A stretch of DNA of 64,000 nucleotides from Henriciella barbarensis (GCF_003576345.1 NZ_QWGB01000014.1:124001-188000); one strand, 5' to 3'; shown: positions 1-9,775, numbered from the stretch's first letter. The notes: a model not told the origin generated them from the sequence alone. Numbers and translations: made by a program.

Positions 1-1
1 C

Positions 2-340
2 TATGTGCTTCATCTCTCCATGATGGAACGCAAGCTGGTCTTCGATATCCGGCTGGAGGACCAGACCAAGGTCCACATGTTTATCCTGTCAGTGTCGCCG
101 TTCCGTGGGATCATTCGCGACTATTTCATGATCTGCGAGAACTATTATTCGGCGATCAAGACGCAGTCTCCTCACCAGATCGAGGCCATCGATATGGCGC
201 GCCGGGGGATCCACAATGAGGGTTCTTCGCTGCTGGCCGAGCGTCTGGAGAACAAGATCGACGTCGATTTCGATACATCGCGGCGGCTGTTCACGCTGAT
301 TTGCGCGCTGCATGCCGGACAGACGCGGGCGCCGACCTAG
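2..340 (+). CDS. UPF0262 family protein (5' partial)
   Basis: The frame is open to the left edge, so the N-terminus lies outside the window; about 112 residues are visible. The sequence carries blocks I recognise from the UPF0262 family of alphaproteobacteria: LVFDIR, a PFRGIIRDYFMICENYY-like stretch, the QIEAIDMARRGIHNEG block and the FDTSRRLFTLICALH block at the C-terminus. Family members are about 150-160 residues, so roughly a third is missing. No biochemical function is established for the family. The stop codon overlaps the 3' end of the convergent histidine kinase gene by 4 nt. Confidence 0.85.
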   Translation, partial: YVLHLSMMERKLVFDIRLEDQTKVHMFILSVSPFRGIIRDYFMICENYYSAIKTQSPHQIEAIDMARRGIHNEGSSLLAERLENKIDVDFDTSRRLFTLICALHAGQTRAPT

Positions 341-1380
341 GGCTTCGGGAATTCGATTTCTTCAGGCTGTTTCAGAGGGTGAAGGAGCCGTGCTGTCAGC
401 TCCAGCCGAAGGCCGTCTTCTTCAAACACACGCTCAAAGTTCACATTCGGCATGAAGCTGAACAGTTGAGAGCCGAAGCCTGTTGTCTCCGGAGGCGATA
501 CGCCAGAAAGGCCGCTTTCCTTCCAGCGCACTTTGAAACAGTGGGCGTCGTCGCCTCGGGCTGTTTCAATATGTAGCTTGCCGTCCGGTATGGAGAAGCA
601 GCCATACTTCGCGGCGTTGGTTGCCATCTCATGCACCAGAAGCGACGCATGCTGTGCGCCGCGTGGGCCGAGCTGCAAATCAGGCCCGCAAATGGTGACG
701 CGGTCGCAATTACGGCCGCAGAATTGATCCAGCCCATCCCTCAAGATGGCGTGAAGGCCAAGGCCGTCCCATTCACTGTCGCGAAGCTGGTCATGGGTGC
801 GCCCCATGGCAACAAGACGTGAAGCGAACTGATTGCGGAATTCCTCAATACTTTCAGCCTGGTTGCCTGACAGCATCGCAACGGCCTGTACCACCGAAAA
901 GATGTTCTTTACCCGGTGGTCGAGTTCCTGCTGGATGATCTCGTTTCTCTGCTGCAGCTTCTCGGATTCGGTAATGTCTTCGGCTTGCTGGACGATATAG
1001 GCGACTTTACCGTCAATGCCGTAATAGGGCGTCTGTACACATTGCCAGCACTTTGTGCTGACCGTCCCGTCGGCATGACGGAAATGGTAATGGGTCCGGT
1101 CCAGCCGCGTCGTCTCACCGTTCAGTGTCCGGATAAATTTCTCGCGGACTGGCGCGGTCCGGTCATCCGTCTCGGGGAAGGCGTGGAAGATATTCTTGCC
1201 GACGATGTCAGCCAGCTTGCGCTCAACCGAGTCGAGATAGGCCTGGTTCGCGTATATGATCGTAAGGCTGCGATCCATGATCATGTATGGGGTCAGCATG
1301 CCGTCAACGAGATGGCGGAAATTCAAGAGGGCCGAGCCAGCTGGCAAGGCATTATGGGTCGCAAGACGATGCGGCATCAT
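337..1380 (-). CDS. PAS domain HWE-family sensor histidine kinase
   Basis: A 347-residue signal-transduction kinase with no membrane segment, so probably a cytoplasmic sensor. Residues about 25-138 form a PAS domain. The H box lies near residue 155 (ELDHRVKN), the N box near 250 (HEMATNAAKYG), a W-x-E motif at 286-288 (WKE) and the G box near 301 (GFGSQLF). H-R-x-K-N plus W-x-E is diagnostic of HWE kinases, common in alphaproteobacteria and often linked to light or general stress responses. No response regulator is adjacent, so the partner is unknown. It converges on the UPF0262 gene with a 4-nt overlap. Confidence 0.88.
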   Translation of the reverse strand: MMPHRLATHNALPAGSALLNFRHLVDGMLTPYMIMDRSLTIIYANQAYLDSVERKLADIVGKNIFHAFPETDDRTAPVREKFIRTLNGETTRLDRTHYHFRHADGTVSTKCWQCVQTPYYGIDGKVAYIVQQAEDITESEKLQQRNEIIQQELDHRVKNIFSVVQAVAMLSGNQAESIEEFRNQFASRLVAMGRTHDQLRDSEWDGLGLHAILRDGLDQFCGRNCDRVTICGPDLQLGPRGAQHASLLVHEMATNAAKYGCFSIPDGKLHIETARGDDAHCFKVRWKESGLSGVSPPETTGFGSQLFSFMPNVNFERVFEEDGLRLELTARLLHPLKQPEEIEFPKP

Positions 1381-1568
1381 TCACACCAGGAATTGAATTT
1401 CCCTGATCTGACACCAAATTCCTCTCCAAGCCGTTACCAGGCGCAAGGCGCCGGTTTCGCCGCGTTGTCTTTTACGGCTTGCCCTTACAGGTGACGAAAG
1501 TTACGAACCGCGCCATATCTGGCCCGCAGGGATGGTTGACAGTCGCTGCGGCTGAACAAGGAGTGCCA

Positions 1569-1787
1569 ATGTCAAAAGAAGAACTGATTGAGTTCAACGG
1601 AACGATCATGGAGTTGCTGCCGAACGCGACTTTCCGTGTGAAGCTAGAGAATGATCACGAAATCATCGGCTATACGGCTGGCAAGATGCGCAAGAACCGC
1701 ATCCGGATCCTGACGGGCGACAAGGTCCTCGTTGAAATGACGCCTTATGATCTGACCAAGGGCCGGATCACCTATCGCTTCAAATAG
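1569..1787 (+). CDS. infA: translation initiation factor IF-1
   Basis: 72 residues, the normal size of IF-1, which binds the 30S A site during initiation. It consists of one S1/OB-fold domain with recognisable blocks [28 protein letters not shown] and a C-terminal [13 protein letters not shown]. The ATG at 1569 is preceded by a strong AAGGAG at 1558-1563. An in-frame upstream extension to 1479 is possible but lacks family similarity and is rejected. The stop codon sits immediately before the maf start, so the two genes are translationally coupled, a pairing common in alphaproteobacteria. Confidence 0.97.
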   Translation: MSKEELIEFNGTIMELLPNATFRVKLENDHEIIGYTAGKMRKNRIRILTGDKVLVEMTPYDLTKGRITYRFK

Positions 1788-1789
1788 TG

Positions 1790-2398
1790 ATGACGCCTGC
1801 GACGCGCGCGCCCCTGATCCTGGCGAGCGCGAGTCCAAGGCGGCTAGACTTGCTGGCGCAGGCCGGAATTGTGCCAGACGAGGTCCGGCCCGCCGATATT
1901 GATGAAACCCCGCTAAAAGATGAGACGCCCGCTGCGCTGGCCGAACGCCTCGCGCGCGAAAAGGCGTTGCACGTTCACAAAGCTGGTAGCTTTACCCTGG
2001 CGGGTGACACGGTGGTCGCGATGGGCCGTCGGATCCTTCCCAAGGCAGGTGATGCGACAGACGTCAGCGATTGCCTGAAACTGCTATCTGGTCGCGCGCA
2101 TCAGGTGCTTTCCGGTCTGGCGGTTTGCGCGCCGGATGGACGTAATTCGGTGCGGACTGTCCGCTCCCGGGCCCTGTTCAAGCGGCTCACCAACAGTGAG
2201 ATCGAGCACTATGCCCATGCGGGGGACGGAGTCGGCAAGGCCGGCGGCTATGCGATACAGGGGCAGGCGGCGCCTTTCGTGCGCCGGATCAACGGATCCT
2301 ACACAGCTATCGTTGGCCTGCCGCTCTATGAGGCTGTTTCCATGCTAACGGGGCTCGGCTATCGAAGCGGCGCAACCTCTCCGAGCGGCGCGGAATAG
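1790..2398 (+). CDS. maf: Maf-like nucleoside triphosphate pyrophosphatase
   Basis: 202 residues, typical of Maf/YhdE/YceF proteins, which hydrolyse non-canonical or selected NTPs to NMP and pyrophosphate. The N-terminal LILASASPRRLDLL motif with its Ser-Arg-Arg is the family hallmark. The conserved acidic patch (ADIDETPL), the LAGDTVVAMG block and GKAGGYAIQG follow in the expected order. The ATG at 1790 lies 2 nt after the infA stop; a GTG at 1787 that overlaps the stop is an alternative start. The 3' end overlaps the convergent exported-protein gene by 40 nt. Which Maf subfamily (dTTP/UTP or m7GTP) cannot be settled by eye. Confidence 0.93.
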   Translation: MTPATRAPLILASASPRRLDLLAQAGIVPDEVRPADIDETPLKDETPAALAERLAREKALHVHKAGSFTLAGDTVVAMGRRILPKAGDATDVSDCLKLLSGRAHQVLSGLAVCAPDGRNSVRTVRSRALFKRLTNSEIEHYAHAGDGVGKAGGYAIQGQAAPFVRRINGSYTAIVGLPLYEAVSMLTGLGYRSGATSPSGAE

Positions 2399-3189
2399 CG
2401 CCCAAGGTCCGCCCGCCCGCTTTCATGCTGCGGAACATGGGTGTTGGTCAGGCTGGCCGACACCGTCGCATTTGCGGGTACGGTTCGGCCCAGCGGTATC
2501 TGGAAATTCCGGCGGCTTTCCGGCAGCACGATGAGACTTGCGAGGGGCAGGGACATTCTCTCGTCAATCGCGTCGATCTCGATTGAGCCCTGAAGGCGGG
2601 CGTGGGCGGTTCCACCATTCGAAACATCAAGGCGTAGCGCGTCAGACCCGTCCGGCAGCCTTATCCGGCTGATGTTGTCTAAGACGGGCAGGCTATCGGC
2701 TGCGGGACCCGACAGATAAACCAGACCCGTCACTTCAGTCTTTTGCAGAAGAGTGCGGCCGTCTGAGGTGTTTACCGGCGTGATGGTTGAGGCAAGCAGC
2801 GCGGTCCTGTTTGAGGCGGCTGGGCTCACCGTGTCGGGGATGTTTATATCCACTAGAACGTCGCGCGCTTCACCGGGCGCGAGGGAGACGTAGGCTGGGC
2901 TGAAGCGGACCCAATCTACCATAGTGTCCGAAGCATTTCCGGGCGGAATGAGGTCCAGCCCGCCGTCTGTGTCTATGGCCCAGTCGGCGAGACCGATCGT
3001 GAGTTCCATAGTGTCGGCCGCACTATCGTTGCGCAGGGTGAACATCGCGCGCTCTCGAGAACCGGGGGCGGCGCTCAGCTCCAGCGATGTCGGCTCCAGA
3101 GAGATCTGCCTGCCATGAGCAGGGATTGTCGTCCCGGCCAGACAGGCGATCAGGAGGAGGCCTGCACGAATTGAGCGGGTGAGCTTCAT
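2359..3189 (-). CDS. exported PapD-like (immunoglobulin-fold) protein
   Basis: 276 residues with an N-terminal signal peptide (basic MKLTRSIR, hydrophobic core, likely cleavage after AHG near residue 26). The start of the mature part (ISLEPTSLELSAAPGSRERAMFTLRN) resembles the first beta strands of PapD-like periplasmic chaperones or MSP-type immunoglobulin domains, and a second beta-rich half follows. No usher or pilin gene is nearby, so a classical chaperone-usher role is not supported. It may be a stand-alone periplasmic chaperone. Its 3' end overlaps maf by 40 nt in convergent orientation. Confidence 0.6.
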   Translation of the reverse strand: MKLTRSIRAGLLLIACLAGTTIPAHGRQISLEPTSLELSAAPGSRERAMFTLRNDSAADTMELTIGLADWAIDTDGGLDLIPPGNASDTMVDWVRFSPAYVSLAPGEARDVLVDINIPDTVSPAASNRTALLASTITPVNTSDGRTLLQKTEVTGLVYLSGPAADSLPVLDNISRIRLPDGSDALRLDVSNGGTAHARLQGSIEIDAIDERMSLPLASLIVLPESRRNFQIPLGRTVPANATVSASLTNTHVPQHESGRADLGRYSAPLGEVAPLR

Positions 3190-3324
3190 GTCCTGTCCCA
3201 GCTGGTCCAGCGCGTAGGCATGCGCTGGGGCAAACCTATGGGCGGGCGGTTACCGGGGGGTTTAGAGGCGCGTCGTGCGTGCCAAGCTTGCGCCAGACGC
3301 CGGGCTTGGTTAGCCAAAACAGCG

Positions 3325-4062
3325 ATGACCCAGCCTGATCAAGAGCCTGAGCGCAAAGCCGCGCCGAAGAAAAAGAAGAAGCGCAAGAAGCCGCCACATA
3401 TCGCGGCGGACCTGGCGACGGCAGAGGGGCGGCGCCGTGCTCAGCTAGAGATGGTGCTAAGCGACCATGGCTTTCTGCGGGAAGGCTTTCAGAACCTGCA
3501 CCAGATCAGCCCCGAAATGTGGCGCTCCAACCAGCCAAACCCGCGGCAGGTGGCAGAGCATGCGCGCGCACGAGGCATCAGGACAATCATCAATCTGCGC
3601 GGTGAGAGCACCAAGGGGTATTATCTCCTGGAGAAGGAAGCCTGCGAAGCGGTCGGCATAAAGCTGGTGGATTTTCAGGTCTTCTCACGCGACACGCCGA
3701 CGGTGGAGCGCATCGAGGCGGCGCGCGATCTGTTCGAAACGATCGAGTATCCGGCGCTGATGCACTGCAAGTCCGGCGCGGACCGAGCCGGTCTGATGAG
3801 TGCCTTCTACATGATATTCCGGCAGGACATGCCGGTGGAAAAGGCGCTCAAACAGCTCTCTGGTCGCTATCTGCACGTCAAATCCGGAAAGACCGGGATG
3901 CTGGACGCGTTCTTCGAAGCCTATCTGGACAGCTCGCGCGAGACGGGAAAAGACTTTATGGCGTGGGTTAAGGAAGACTATGATCGTGATGCAGTGAAGG
4001 CTGATTTCCTTCGGAAGCGGCGAGGCCGGATAAGCTTCGACCGTATTCTCCGTCGGGAATAA
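3325..4062 (+). CDS. dual-specificity / tyrosine phosphatase-like protein
   Basis: 245 residues from the ATG at 3325. The frame extends upstream to 3220, but that part is low-complexity Arg/Ala-rich and lacks a ribosome-binding site. A Lys-rich stretch (APKKKKKRKKPP) precedes the catalytic domain. The P-loop HCKSGADRAG holds the CX5R signature, with nucleophile Cys148 and Arg154. The upstream WRSNQPNP and TIINLRGE blocks match bacterial DSP / beta-lactamase-induced PTP2-like phosphatases. No Asp-loop residue was assigned. Substrate unknown; the basic N-terminus could bind nucleic acid or membrane phosphates. Confidence 0.85.
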   Translation: MTQPDQEPERKAAPKKKKKRKKPPHIAADLATAEGRRRAQLEMVLSDHGFLREGFQNLHQISPEMWRSNQPNPRQVAEHARARGIRTIINLRGESTKGYYLLEKEACEAVGIKLVDFQVFSRDTPTVERIEAARDLFETIEYPALMHCKSGADRAGLMSAFYMIFRQDMPVEKALKQLSGRYLHVKSGKTGMLDAFFEAYLDSSRETGKDFMAWVKEDYDRDAVKADFLRKRRGRISFDRILRRE

Positions 4063-4137
4063 GATCGGTTTTTCCCTGGAATCTCTACCGGGTTCGTCAG
4101 AATCCTCTTGCCTAGGAAGCCTAAGAAGGAAGTGAAA

Positions 4138-4446
4138 ATGAAATTTCCAGTCTCAGTCCTGCTCGCCGGCTTCATACTGGCAGCCTGCGACGGAAGTTCA
4201 GGTGACCGTAGGGCCATCATGAAGTTCTGCGAGACGGAAGTCGGCATGGAAGCAGCAGAATGCGAGTGCCTGACCGATGCGGCTGAAGAAACGCTCGATG
4301 ATGAGCTTTTTGCCAAGTTTGCCGACATCGCCAGGAATGGCGGCGAGGAGGAGATCTCAATACCGGGAAATTCTGCGAGGGAGCAGGAACAGATCTTCGC
4401 TTTCATCTTCGAGGCAGCACCGCGCTGCGCATTTGGCCAGGAATAA
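4138..4446 (+). CDS. small hypothetical lipoprotein
   Basis: 102 residues starting at the ATG 4138, preceded by AAGAAGGA with about 7 nt spacing. A short type II signal peptide ends in the lipobox LAAC (Cys near residue 17), so the mature protein should be lipid-anchored. The mature part has four more cysteines (FCET, ECEC and a late CAFG), suggesting disulfides, and is acidic. I do not recognise a family. It is followed 33 nt downstream by a small membrane protein gene on the same strand. Confidence 0.7.
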   Translation: MKFPVSVLLAGFILAACDGSSGDRRAIMKFCETEVGMEAAECECLTDAAEETLDDELFAKFADIARNGGEEEISIPGNSAREQEQIFAFIFEAAPRCAFGQE

Positions 4447-4479
4447 TCCAAAGGCCATGGAATCTTTTGGGGGTGTGAC

Positions 4480-4752
4480 GTGAAATTCTTTATTATCAAC
4501 AGTTTTCGGGCAATGGTTTATGTTGCCTATCTGGCGATCATCGTATGCGGCGTGCTGCTGGGTATCTATCAGGACGGCCTGTTCGCGGCTGAGTATGGCC
4601 TGACGGGTGATATGGCGCGCGTCGCCGAGATCGCAGGGTTCACCATTGCAGGCTGGATTATTGCGAGCGTGGTCTGCGGCCTGATCGTCGCCGTTCTCGA
4701 TATCCGCGACGATATCAATGACCGCCTGCCGGACGCGCGAAGCGATAGCTAG
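4480..4752 (+). CDS. small two-helix membrane protein
   Basis: 90 residues with a GTG start. Two hydrophobic segments, about residues 9-29 (MVYVAYLAIIVCGVLLGIY) and 50-72 (IAGFTIAGWIIASVVCGLI), are joined by a polar loop and followed by a charged tail (DIRDDINDRLPDARSDS). This predicts an inner-membrane protein with two spans. No family recognised. It sits between a small lipoprotein gene and a pair of larger membrane proteins on the same strand. Confidence 0.65.
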   Translation: MKFFIINSFRAMVYVAYLAIIVCGVLLGIYQDGLFAAEYGLTGDMARVAEIAGFTIAGWIIASVVCGLIVAVLDIRDDINDRLPDARSDS

Positions 4753-4887
4753 TCGACGCCAGGTCTGGATTTGATGGCGTGGTGGGACACGATGTCCTGC
4801 CACGGCCATTTTCTGTCGACTTTCCCCCGGCCTGCATGCTTAGCCTAGTGGCGTGATCTCAGTATTCTCGCAAGCAGGGTAGCGGCC

Positions 4888-5769
4888 TTGGCCTTACACA
4901 CCGCCTCCATTTCGAGAGACGCTTTTCGCCATGCGCGCGAGGTGGCGCTACCGACGCTGCCAGGACTGTTGCTCATGGCTTCGGCCGTCTTCGCGCAAAG
5001 CTATGTGAACCGCTTGGCAAGCGAAGGCGGTGAGCCAGTGTTCTACTGGTTCGCAATGGGGCTGCTCGTAATCTTTGTCGGCAGCTTCTGGTCGGCGACC
5101 ATGTATCGTCAACTTCTTCCAGAGGCGGGCACGACTGGTATTCTTGGGGATGCGTGCCGGCTGTTTCTCGCGAACCTTGCCGTATACGGCCTCTATTTCA
5201 TCCTGATTTTCCTGATGACACTGTTCTTCTCGATCTTTGCAGGCGTGCTGATCGACGCGTCCGGATATGACCCGTCTGCGAGCGGTCAGGCCGCTGACGA
5301 AGTGTGGCGGTCGATTGATGCGCTTTCAGGATCCGGAGCGGCGATCATTCTCTACCTGCTGCTGGTTGCCTCGGCAGCGGCACTGATCTGGCTGGGGCTT
5401 CGGCTGTTCCTGTTTGGCGCCGCGACGATCGCGGAGCGTCATGTCACTATTTTTCGCAGCTGGCCGTGGACAGCGCGGCACGTGTCCAGGCTCGCCCTTG
5501 TCTGGGTAGGCCTGCAACTCGTGCCATGGCTGATCCTGTCCCTGATTGCATCACTCGTGCTTCATGCTGGCGGGATCATGACGGTGATCAGCGTTTATGC
5601 GCCGCCTGCCGCCTCCGCTGAAGCGCTCGGCGATCTGGAGTTCGCCGGACTTGCAGCGCTTGCCTTTCTCATCCTCGCACCGTTCTACTGGCTCGGGCAT
5701 GGTCTCGCTGTCGCGCTTTATCAGCGGCTCGCGCCAACCCGAGTTGACGCCGAGACGACTTTCGGCTGA
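4888..5769 (+). CDS. multi-pass membrane protein (tandem paralogue 1)
   Basis: 293 residues and about six hydrophobic segments (near residues 25-45, 52-68, 92-122, 150-180, 210-232 and 252-275). The only usable start is a TTG at 4888, because an in-frame stop lies at 4846-4848; AGCAGGG upstream is a weak ribosome-binding site. The layout (N-terminal amphipathic FRHAREVALPTL, then six helices, no catalytic motif) resembles the next gene. The two probably arose by duplication and may form a heteromeric membrane complex; that is inference. No transporter signature is visible. Confidence 0.7.
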   Translation: MALHTASISRDAFRHAREVALPTLPGLLLMASAVFAQSYVNRLASEGGEPVFYWFAMGLLVIFVGSFWSATMYRQLLPEAGTTGILGDACRLFLANLAVYGLYFILIFLMTLFFSIFAGVLIDASGYDPSASGQAADEVWRSIDALSGSGAAIILYLLLVASAAALIWLGLRLFLFGAATIAERHVTIFRSWPWTARHVSRLALVWVGLQLVPWLILSLIASLVLHAGGIMTVISVYAPPAASAEALGDLEFAGLAALAFLILAPFYWLGHGLAVALYQRLAPTRVDAETTFG

Positions 5770-5800
5770 GTGCTGAAGCTGTATCACGTCCGGGGAGGGC

Positions 5801-6772
5801 ATGGTGGAGCACAGGTTCAGTTTCGCAAATGCCATGCTGCATTTTGCCCAGGCGCGCGGGCCTGGCGGTTTTATCTGGAAGTATGCGCTAGCTTACCTGC
5901 TTGCCGTGCTCCTCATGGGCGGGCTGGCCTATGTCCTGTTCCAGCCATTGATTGGTCTTTTCACCAATGTCCTGCTTCAGGTCGCTCAGGAGGCGATGTC
6001 GGGTGACGACATTGAAGTCGTGATGACGCGCGAAATTTCCGGCATGGCCGGCCGGATCGTCTTCTCATATATCGGACTGCTGCTTTTGACGGCGCTGGTC
6101 TGGTCGATGTTCGAAGCGGCGATCCAGCGGCGCTATGTCCGTGAAGAGGGGTTCAGCATCGGCATTGGTGCCGATGAATTCCGGCTCCTGCTCGTGGCGT
6201 TCATGTGGTTGTTGTTCAACATTGTCGGCTATCTCGCCAGCGCAATCATTGCGGCCATTCTCGGTGCAGTGATCATGGGTCTTGGCGGGGGTGAGAACTT
6301 CGCGCTTGGTTTCAGCTTTCCCATCGTCTTCCTGCTTGCAGCATTTGGATGGCTGTACTGTACAGTTCGCCTGGCGCCAGCGGCTGGCCTGACGATACGT
6401 GACAGTCGGCTTCAATTCCTGAATGCGTGGGGTGCAAGTAGAGGCCGGTTCCTACCACTGTTCTTTGCCTATGTGTTTCTTGGCATCATTTTCTGGATCA
6501 TTTTCACGGTGCTCTATTCGGGCGGGGCTGCAGCAACCTTCTCTATCTTCATGGCGAATTTTGGCAGCATCGAGCAAATCGAAGCGAATCCGGCAGAGCT
6601 GATCTTCTTCGTCCTTCAAGGACGCTTCATCGCCAGTTTGGTCGGCATCTATGCCGTGCTTCTGACGATCAACGGATTGCTTGCCTATGTCTGGGCCGGG
6701 CCGGCATCGCTTGCCGCGAAGACCGATCCGCGCGGCGGCGGTATCGCACAGGCCCCAGACGTCTTTGCCTGA
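5801..6772 (+). CDS. multi-pass membrane protein (tandem paralogue 2)
   Basis: 323 residues, with an ATG start preceded by GGGGAGGG. About six membrane segments, an N-terminal amphipathic stretch (FANAMLHFAQA) and a conserved-looking central YCTVRLAPAAGLTIRD block. It lies 31 nt downstream of its apparent paralogue and is probably co-transcribed with it. The C-terminal tail is short and Gly/Pro-rich. A perfect 10-bp hairpin plus T-run starts 2 nt after the stop. Function not recognised; the loop arginines (RLAP, RDSRLQF) recall bacterial DUF-type membrane proteins without known role. Confidence 0.7.
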   Translation: MVEHRFSFANAMLHFAQARGPGGFIWKYALAYLLAVLLMGGLAYVLFQPLIGLFTNVLLQVAQEAMSGDDIEVVMTREISGMAGRIVFSYIGLLLLTALVWSMFEAAIQRRYVREEGFSIGIGADEFRLLLVAFMWLLFNIVGYLASAIIAAILGAVIMGLGGGENFALGFSFPIVFLLAAFGWLYCTVRLAPAAGLTIRDSRLQFLNAWGASRGRFLPLFFAYVFLGIIFWIIFTVLYSGGAAATFSIFMANFGSIEQIEANPAELIFFVLQGRFIASLVGIYAVLLTINGLLAYVWAGPASLAAKTDPRGGGIAQAPDVFA

Positions 6773-6773
6773 G

Positions 6774-6807
6774 AACAGGCGGCGCTATTCGGCCGCCTGT
6801 TTTGATT
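6774..6807 (+). terminator. rho-independent terminator after the tandem membrane genes
   Basis: A perfect 10-bp inverted repeat, AACAGGCGGC / GCCGCCTGTT, encloses an 8-nt loop and is followed by a run ending TTTGATTT. The hairpin overlaps the last codons of the convergent uvrA gene, so the terminator is embedded in uvrA coding sequence. Confidence 0.8.
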
Positions 6808-9700
6808 TCAGCTGTCTGGCATAGGCTGCGCGCCGCTCATCCTGACGGCGGAACGTCTCTGCGAGGAAACGGCCCGTCCAGCTTTCCTCGATAGCTGCCA
6901 CCTCTTCAGGGGTGCCGACGGCGACCACGCGCCCACCGCCATCGCCGCCTTCAGGCCCGATATCGATCAGATGATCGGCCGTCTTGATGACATCGAGATT
7001 GTGCTCAATCACTACCACGGTATTGCCAGCATCGACGAGCTCGTGAAGCACTTCGAGAAGCTTGCGAACATCTTCGAAGTGGAGGCCGGTCGTCGGCTCA
7101 TCGAGGATATAGAGGGTCCGGCCAGTCGCGCGTTTGGACAGCTCTTTCGCGAGTTTGACACGTTGCGCTTCACCGCCCGACAGAGTCGTCGCCTGCTGCC
7201 CCACCTTGATATAGGTGAGGCCCACCCGGCTCAGGGTTTCCATCTTGGACTGAATACTGGGGACGGCGTGGAAGAATTTCTCCGCTTCCTCGACCGTCAT
7301 GTCGAGGACGTCCGCGATCGACTTGCCCTTATAGAGGACTTCCAGCGTCTCACGGTTGTAGCGCTTGCCGTCGCAGGTCTCGCAGGTGACATAGACGTCT
7401 GGCAGGAAGTGCATCTCGATCTTGATGACGCCGTCGCCCTGACAGGCTTCGCAGCGCCCACCTTTAACGTTGAACGAGAAGCGGCCCGGCTTGTAGCCGC
7501 GCGCCTTGGCTTCCGGCAGGCCAGCAAACCAGTCGCGGATCGGCCCGAAGGCACCCGTATAGGTCGCCGGGTTGGAGCGCGGCGTCCGCCCGATGGGCGA
7601 CTGGTCAATGTCGATGACCTTGTCGAGATGGTTGAGACCTTCGAGACTCTCATAAGGCGATGGGGCCTGCGAGGCGCCGTTCAGCTTACGGGCGAGCGCC
7701 TTGTAGAGCGTCTCGATGATCAGCGTCGACTTGCCGCCGCCGGACACGCCGGTAATGGCGGTGAACGTGCCGAGCGGGATCGTCGCGTCGACATTCTTGA
7801 GGTTGTTACCGGTCGCGCCTTTGACAGTCAGCGAGCGGGACTTCTTCTTGAGGCGCCGCTTGGGCGGAACCGCGATCTCTTCCTTGCCTGACAGGAATGC
7901 GCCCGTCAGGCTGTCAGGGTGGGAGATCACTTCCTCGGGCGTGCCTTCGGCGATGATCTGGCCGCCATGGACGCCGGCGCGAGGACCCATGTCGATGACA
8001 TGGTCAGCGGTCAGGATCGCGTCCTCATCATGCTCGACCACGAGGACGGAGTTTCCGAGGTCGCGCAGACGCTTCAGCGTTTCCAGCAGGCGCTCATTGT
8101 CGCGCTGGTGAAGGCCGATGCTCGGCTCATCGAGGACGTAGAGTACGCCCTGCAGGCCGGACCCGATCTGGCTCGCAAGACGGATACGCTGGCTTTCACC
8201 GCCCGACAGCGTGCCGGAGGCCCTTGATAGCGAGAGGTATTCGAGGCCGACGGCGTTGAGGAAGATCAGCCTGTCATTGATTTCTTTCAGGATACGCGAG
8301 GCGATCTCTTTCTGCTGGTCGTTTAGCGTGTCGACCACCTGGCCGAACCAGTCGCCGGCTTGCTTGATCGAGAATTCGGCGCTGTCGGAAATATCGAGGC
8401 CATCAATCTTCACCGCGAGCGCTTCGGGCTTCAGGCGCTTGCCGTTACAGGATGGGCAGGGAGCGGCGGACTGGAATTTTGAAATCTCGTCGCGCGCCCA
8501 CTGGCTGTCGGTCTCACGGTAGCGGCGGTTGAGGTTCGGGATGACGCCTTCAAAGGTCTTCTTCACCTCATAGCGGCGCAGACCGTCATCATAGACGAAG
8601 TGGATTTCTTCATCCCCCGTGCCGTGCAGGACGACGTCGCGGACATTCTGCTTCAGCTTGTTCCAGGCGGTATCGAGATCAAAGTCGTAATGATCCGCAA
8701 GCGCCTGCAGCGTCTGCGTTTGGTATGGAGAGGCGGCGCGGGCCCATGGCGCGATGGCGCCTTTGGCGAGCGACAGGTCCTTGTCGGGGACGACCAGTTC
8801 TGGGTCGACCTTGGACTGTTCGCCGAGGCCATCGCAAGCCGGGCAGGCGCCGAACGGATTGTTGAATGAGAAGAGGCGCGGCTCGATCTCCGGGATGGTG
8901 AAGCCGGAGACAGGGCAGGCGAAGTTCGCTGAATAGGTGATGCGCTTGGCTTCCGTCTCGCCTTCTTCGAGGTCGGCATATTCGAGAACAGCGATGCCAT
9001 TCGCGAGGCCGAGAGCGGTCTCGAAGCTTTCTGCGAGCCGCTGCTCCATGCCTTCGCGGATGACAACGCGGTCAACGACGACATCGATGTCGTGCTTGAA
9101 TTTCTTGTCGAGCGTCGGTGGGCTTTCAAGGTCGTGGAATTCGCCGTCGACCTTCACGCGCTGGAAGCCGTTCTTGAGGAGCTCTGCGAACTCTTTCCTG
9201 TACTCACCCTTGCGGCCGCGGATCATTGGCGCGAGCAGATAGAGGCGTGTCTTCTCTGGCAGGTCCATCGTCCGGTCGACCATTTCGGACACCGTCTGGC
9301 TCTGGATGGGAAGGCCGGTGGCGGGCGAATAGGGGATACCGACACGCGCCCAGAGGAGGCGCATATAGTCATAGATTTCGGTCACGGTACCGACAGTCGA
9401 GCGCGGATTCTTCGAGGTGGTCTTCTGCTCGATCGAGATCGCAGGCGACAGACCTTCAATGCTCTCGACATCGGGCTTCTGCATCAGCTCAAGGAACTGG
9501 CGCGCATAGGCTGACAGGCTCTCGACATAGCGCCGTTGGCCTTCAGCGTAGATCGTGTCGAAGGCGAGCGAGGATTTGCCCGAGCCGGATAGCCCTGTCA
9601 GCACGACAAGCTTGTCGCGGGGAATGTCGACATCGACATTCTTCAGATTGTGTTCTTTCGCGCCGCGCACGCGGATCATGCGAAGATCAGGTGACGTCAT
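6785..9700 (-). CDS. uvrA: excinuclease ABC subunit UvrA
   Basis: 971 residues from the ATG at 9700, the normal UvrA length. It is the damage-recognition ATPase of nucleotide excision repair. There are two ABC modules: first Walker [10 protein letters not shown], insertion domain, LSGGESQR signature and [10 protein letters not shown]; second Walker [18 protein letters not shown] and [10 protein letters not shown]. The second zinc module has both C-x2-C pairs (CEAC, CETC). The first module reads CPVSG where E. coli has C-x2-C, keeping the later CPAC. A start at 9706 is 2 nt from AAAGG and too close; 9700 gives 8 nt spacing. A LexA-type box lies in the divergent gap shared with ssb. Confidence 0.97.
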   Translation of the reverse strand: MTSPDLRMIRVRGAKEHNLKNVDVDIPRDKLVVLTGLSGSGKSSLAFDTIYAEGQRRYVESLSAYARQFLELMQKPDVESIEGLSPAISIEQKTTSKNPRSTVGTVTEIYDYMRLLWARVGIPYSPATGLPIQSQTVSEMVDRTMDLPEKTRLYLLAPMIRGRKGEYRKEFAELLKNGFQRVKVDGEFHDLESPPTLDKKFKHDIDVVVDRVVIREGMEQRLAESFETALGLANGIAVLEYADLEEGETEAKRITYSANFACPVSGFTIPEIEPRLFSFNNPFGACPACDGLGEQSKVDPELVVPDKDLSLAKGAIAPWARAASPYQTQTLQALADHYDFDLDTAWNKLKQNVRDVVLHGTGDEEIHFVYDDGLRRYEVKKTFEGVIPNLNRRYRETDSQWARDEISKFQSAAPCPSCNGKRLKPEALAVKIDGLDISDSAEFSIKQAGDWFGQVVDTLNDQQKEIASRILKEINDRLIFLNAVGLEYLSLSRASGTLSGGESQRIRLASQIGSGLQGVLYVLDEPSIGLHQRDNERLLETLKRLRDLGNSVLVVEHDEDAILTADHVIDMGPRAGVHGGQIIAEGTPEEVISHPDSLTGAFLSGKEEIAVPPKRRLKKKSRSLTVKGATGNNLKNVDATIPLGTFTAITGVSGGGKSTLIIETLYKALARKLNGASQAPSPYESLEGLNHLDKVIDIDQSPIGRTPRSNPATYTGAFGPIRDWFAGLPEAKARGYKPGRFSFNVKGGRCEACQGDGVIKIEMHFLPDVYVTCETCDGKRYNRETLEVLYKGKSIADVLDMTVEEAEKFFHAVPSIQSKMETLSRVGLTYIKVGQQATTLSGGEAQRVKLAKELSKRATGRTLYILDEPTTGLHFEDVRKLLEVLHELVDAGNTVVVIEHNLDVIKTADHLIDIGPEGGDGGGRVVAVGTPEEVAAIEESWTGRFLAETFRRQDERRAAYARQLKSKQAAE

Positions 9701-9775
9701 CGACATAGCCTTTCGGGACCGCGCCTCGTCTTGCGTTGAAGTATCATGTGTAACTGGAGTCCAGCTTGACGACCA

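Noticed and set aside
6971-7891. A 306-residue open frame antisense to uvrA
   Set aside because: It lies wholly within the UvrA coding region; the composition is that of a high-GC shadow frame and there is no ribosome-binding site or family motif.
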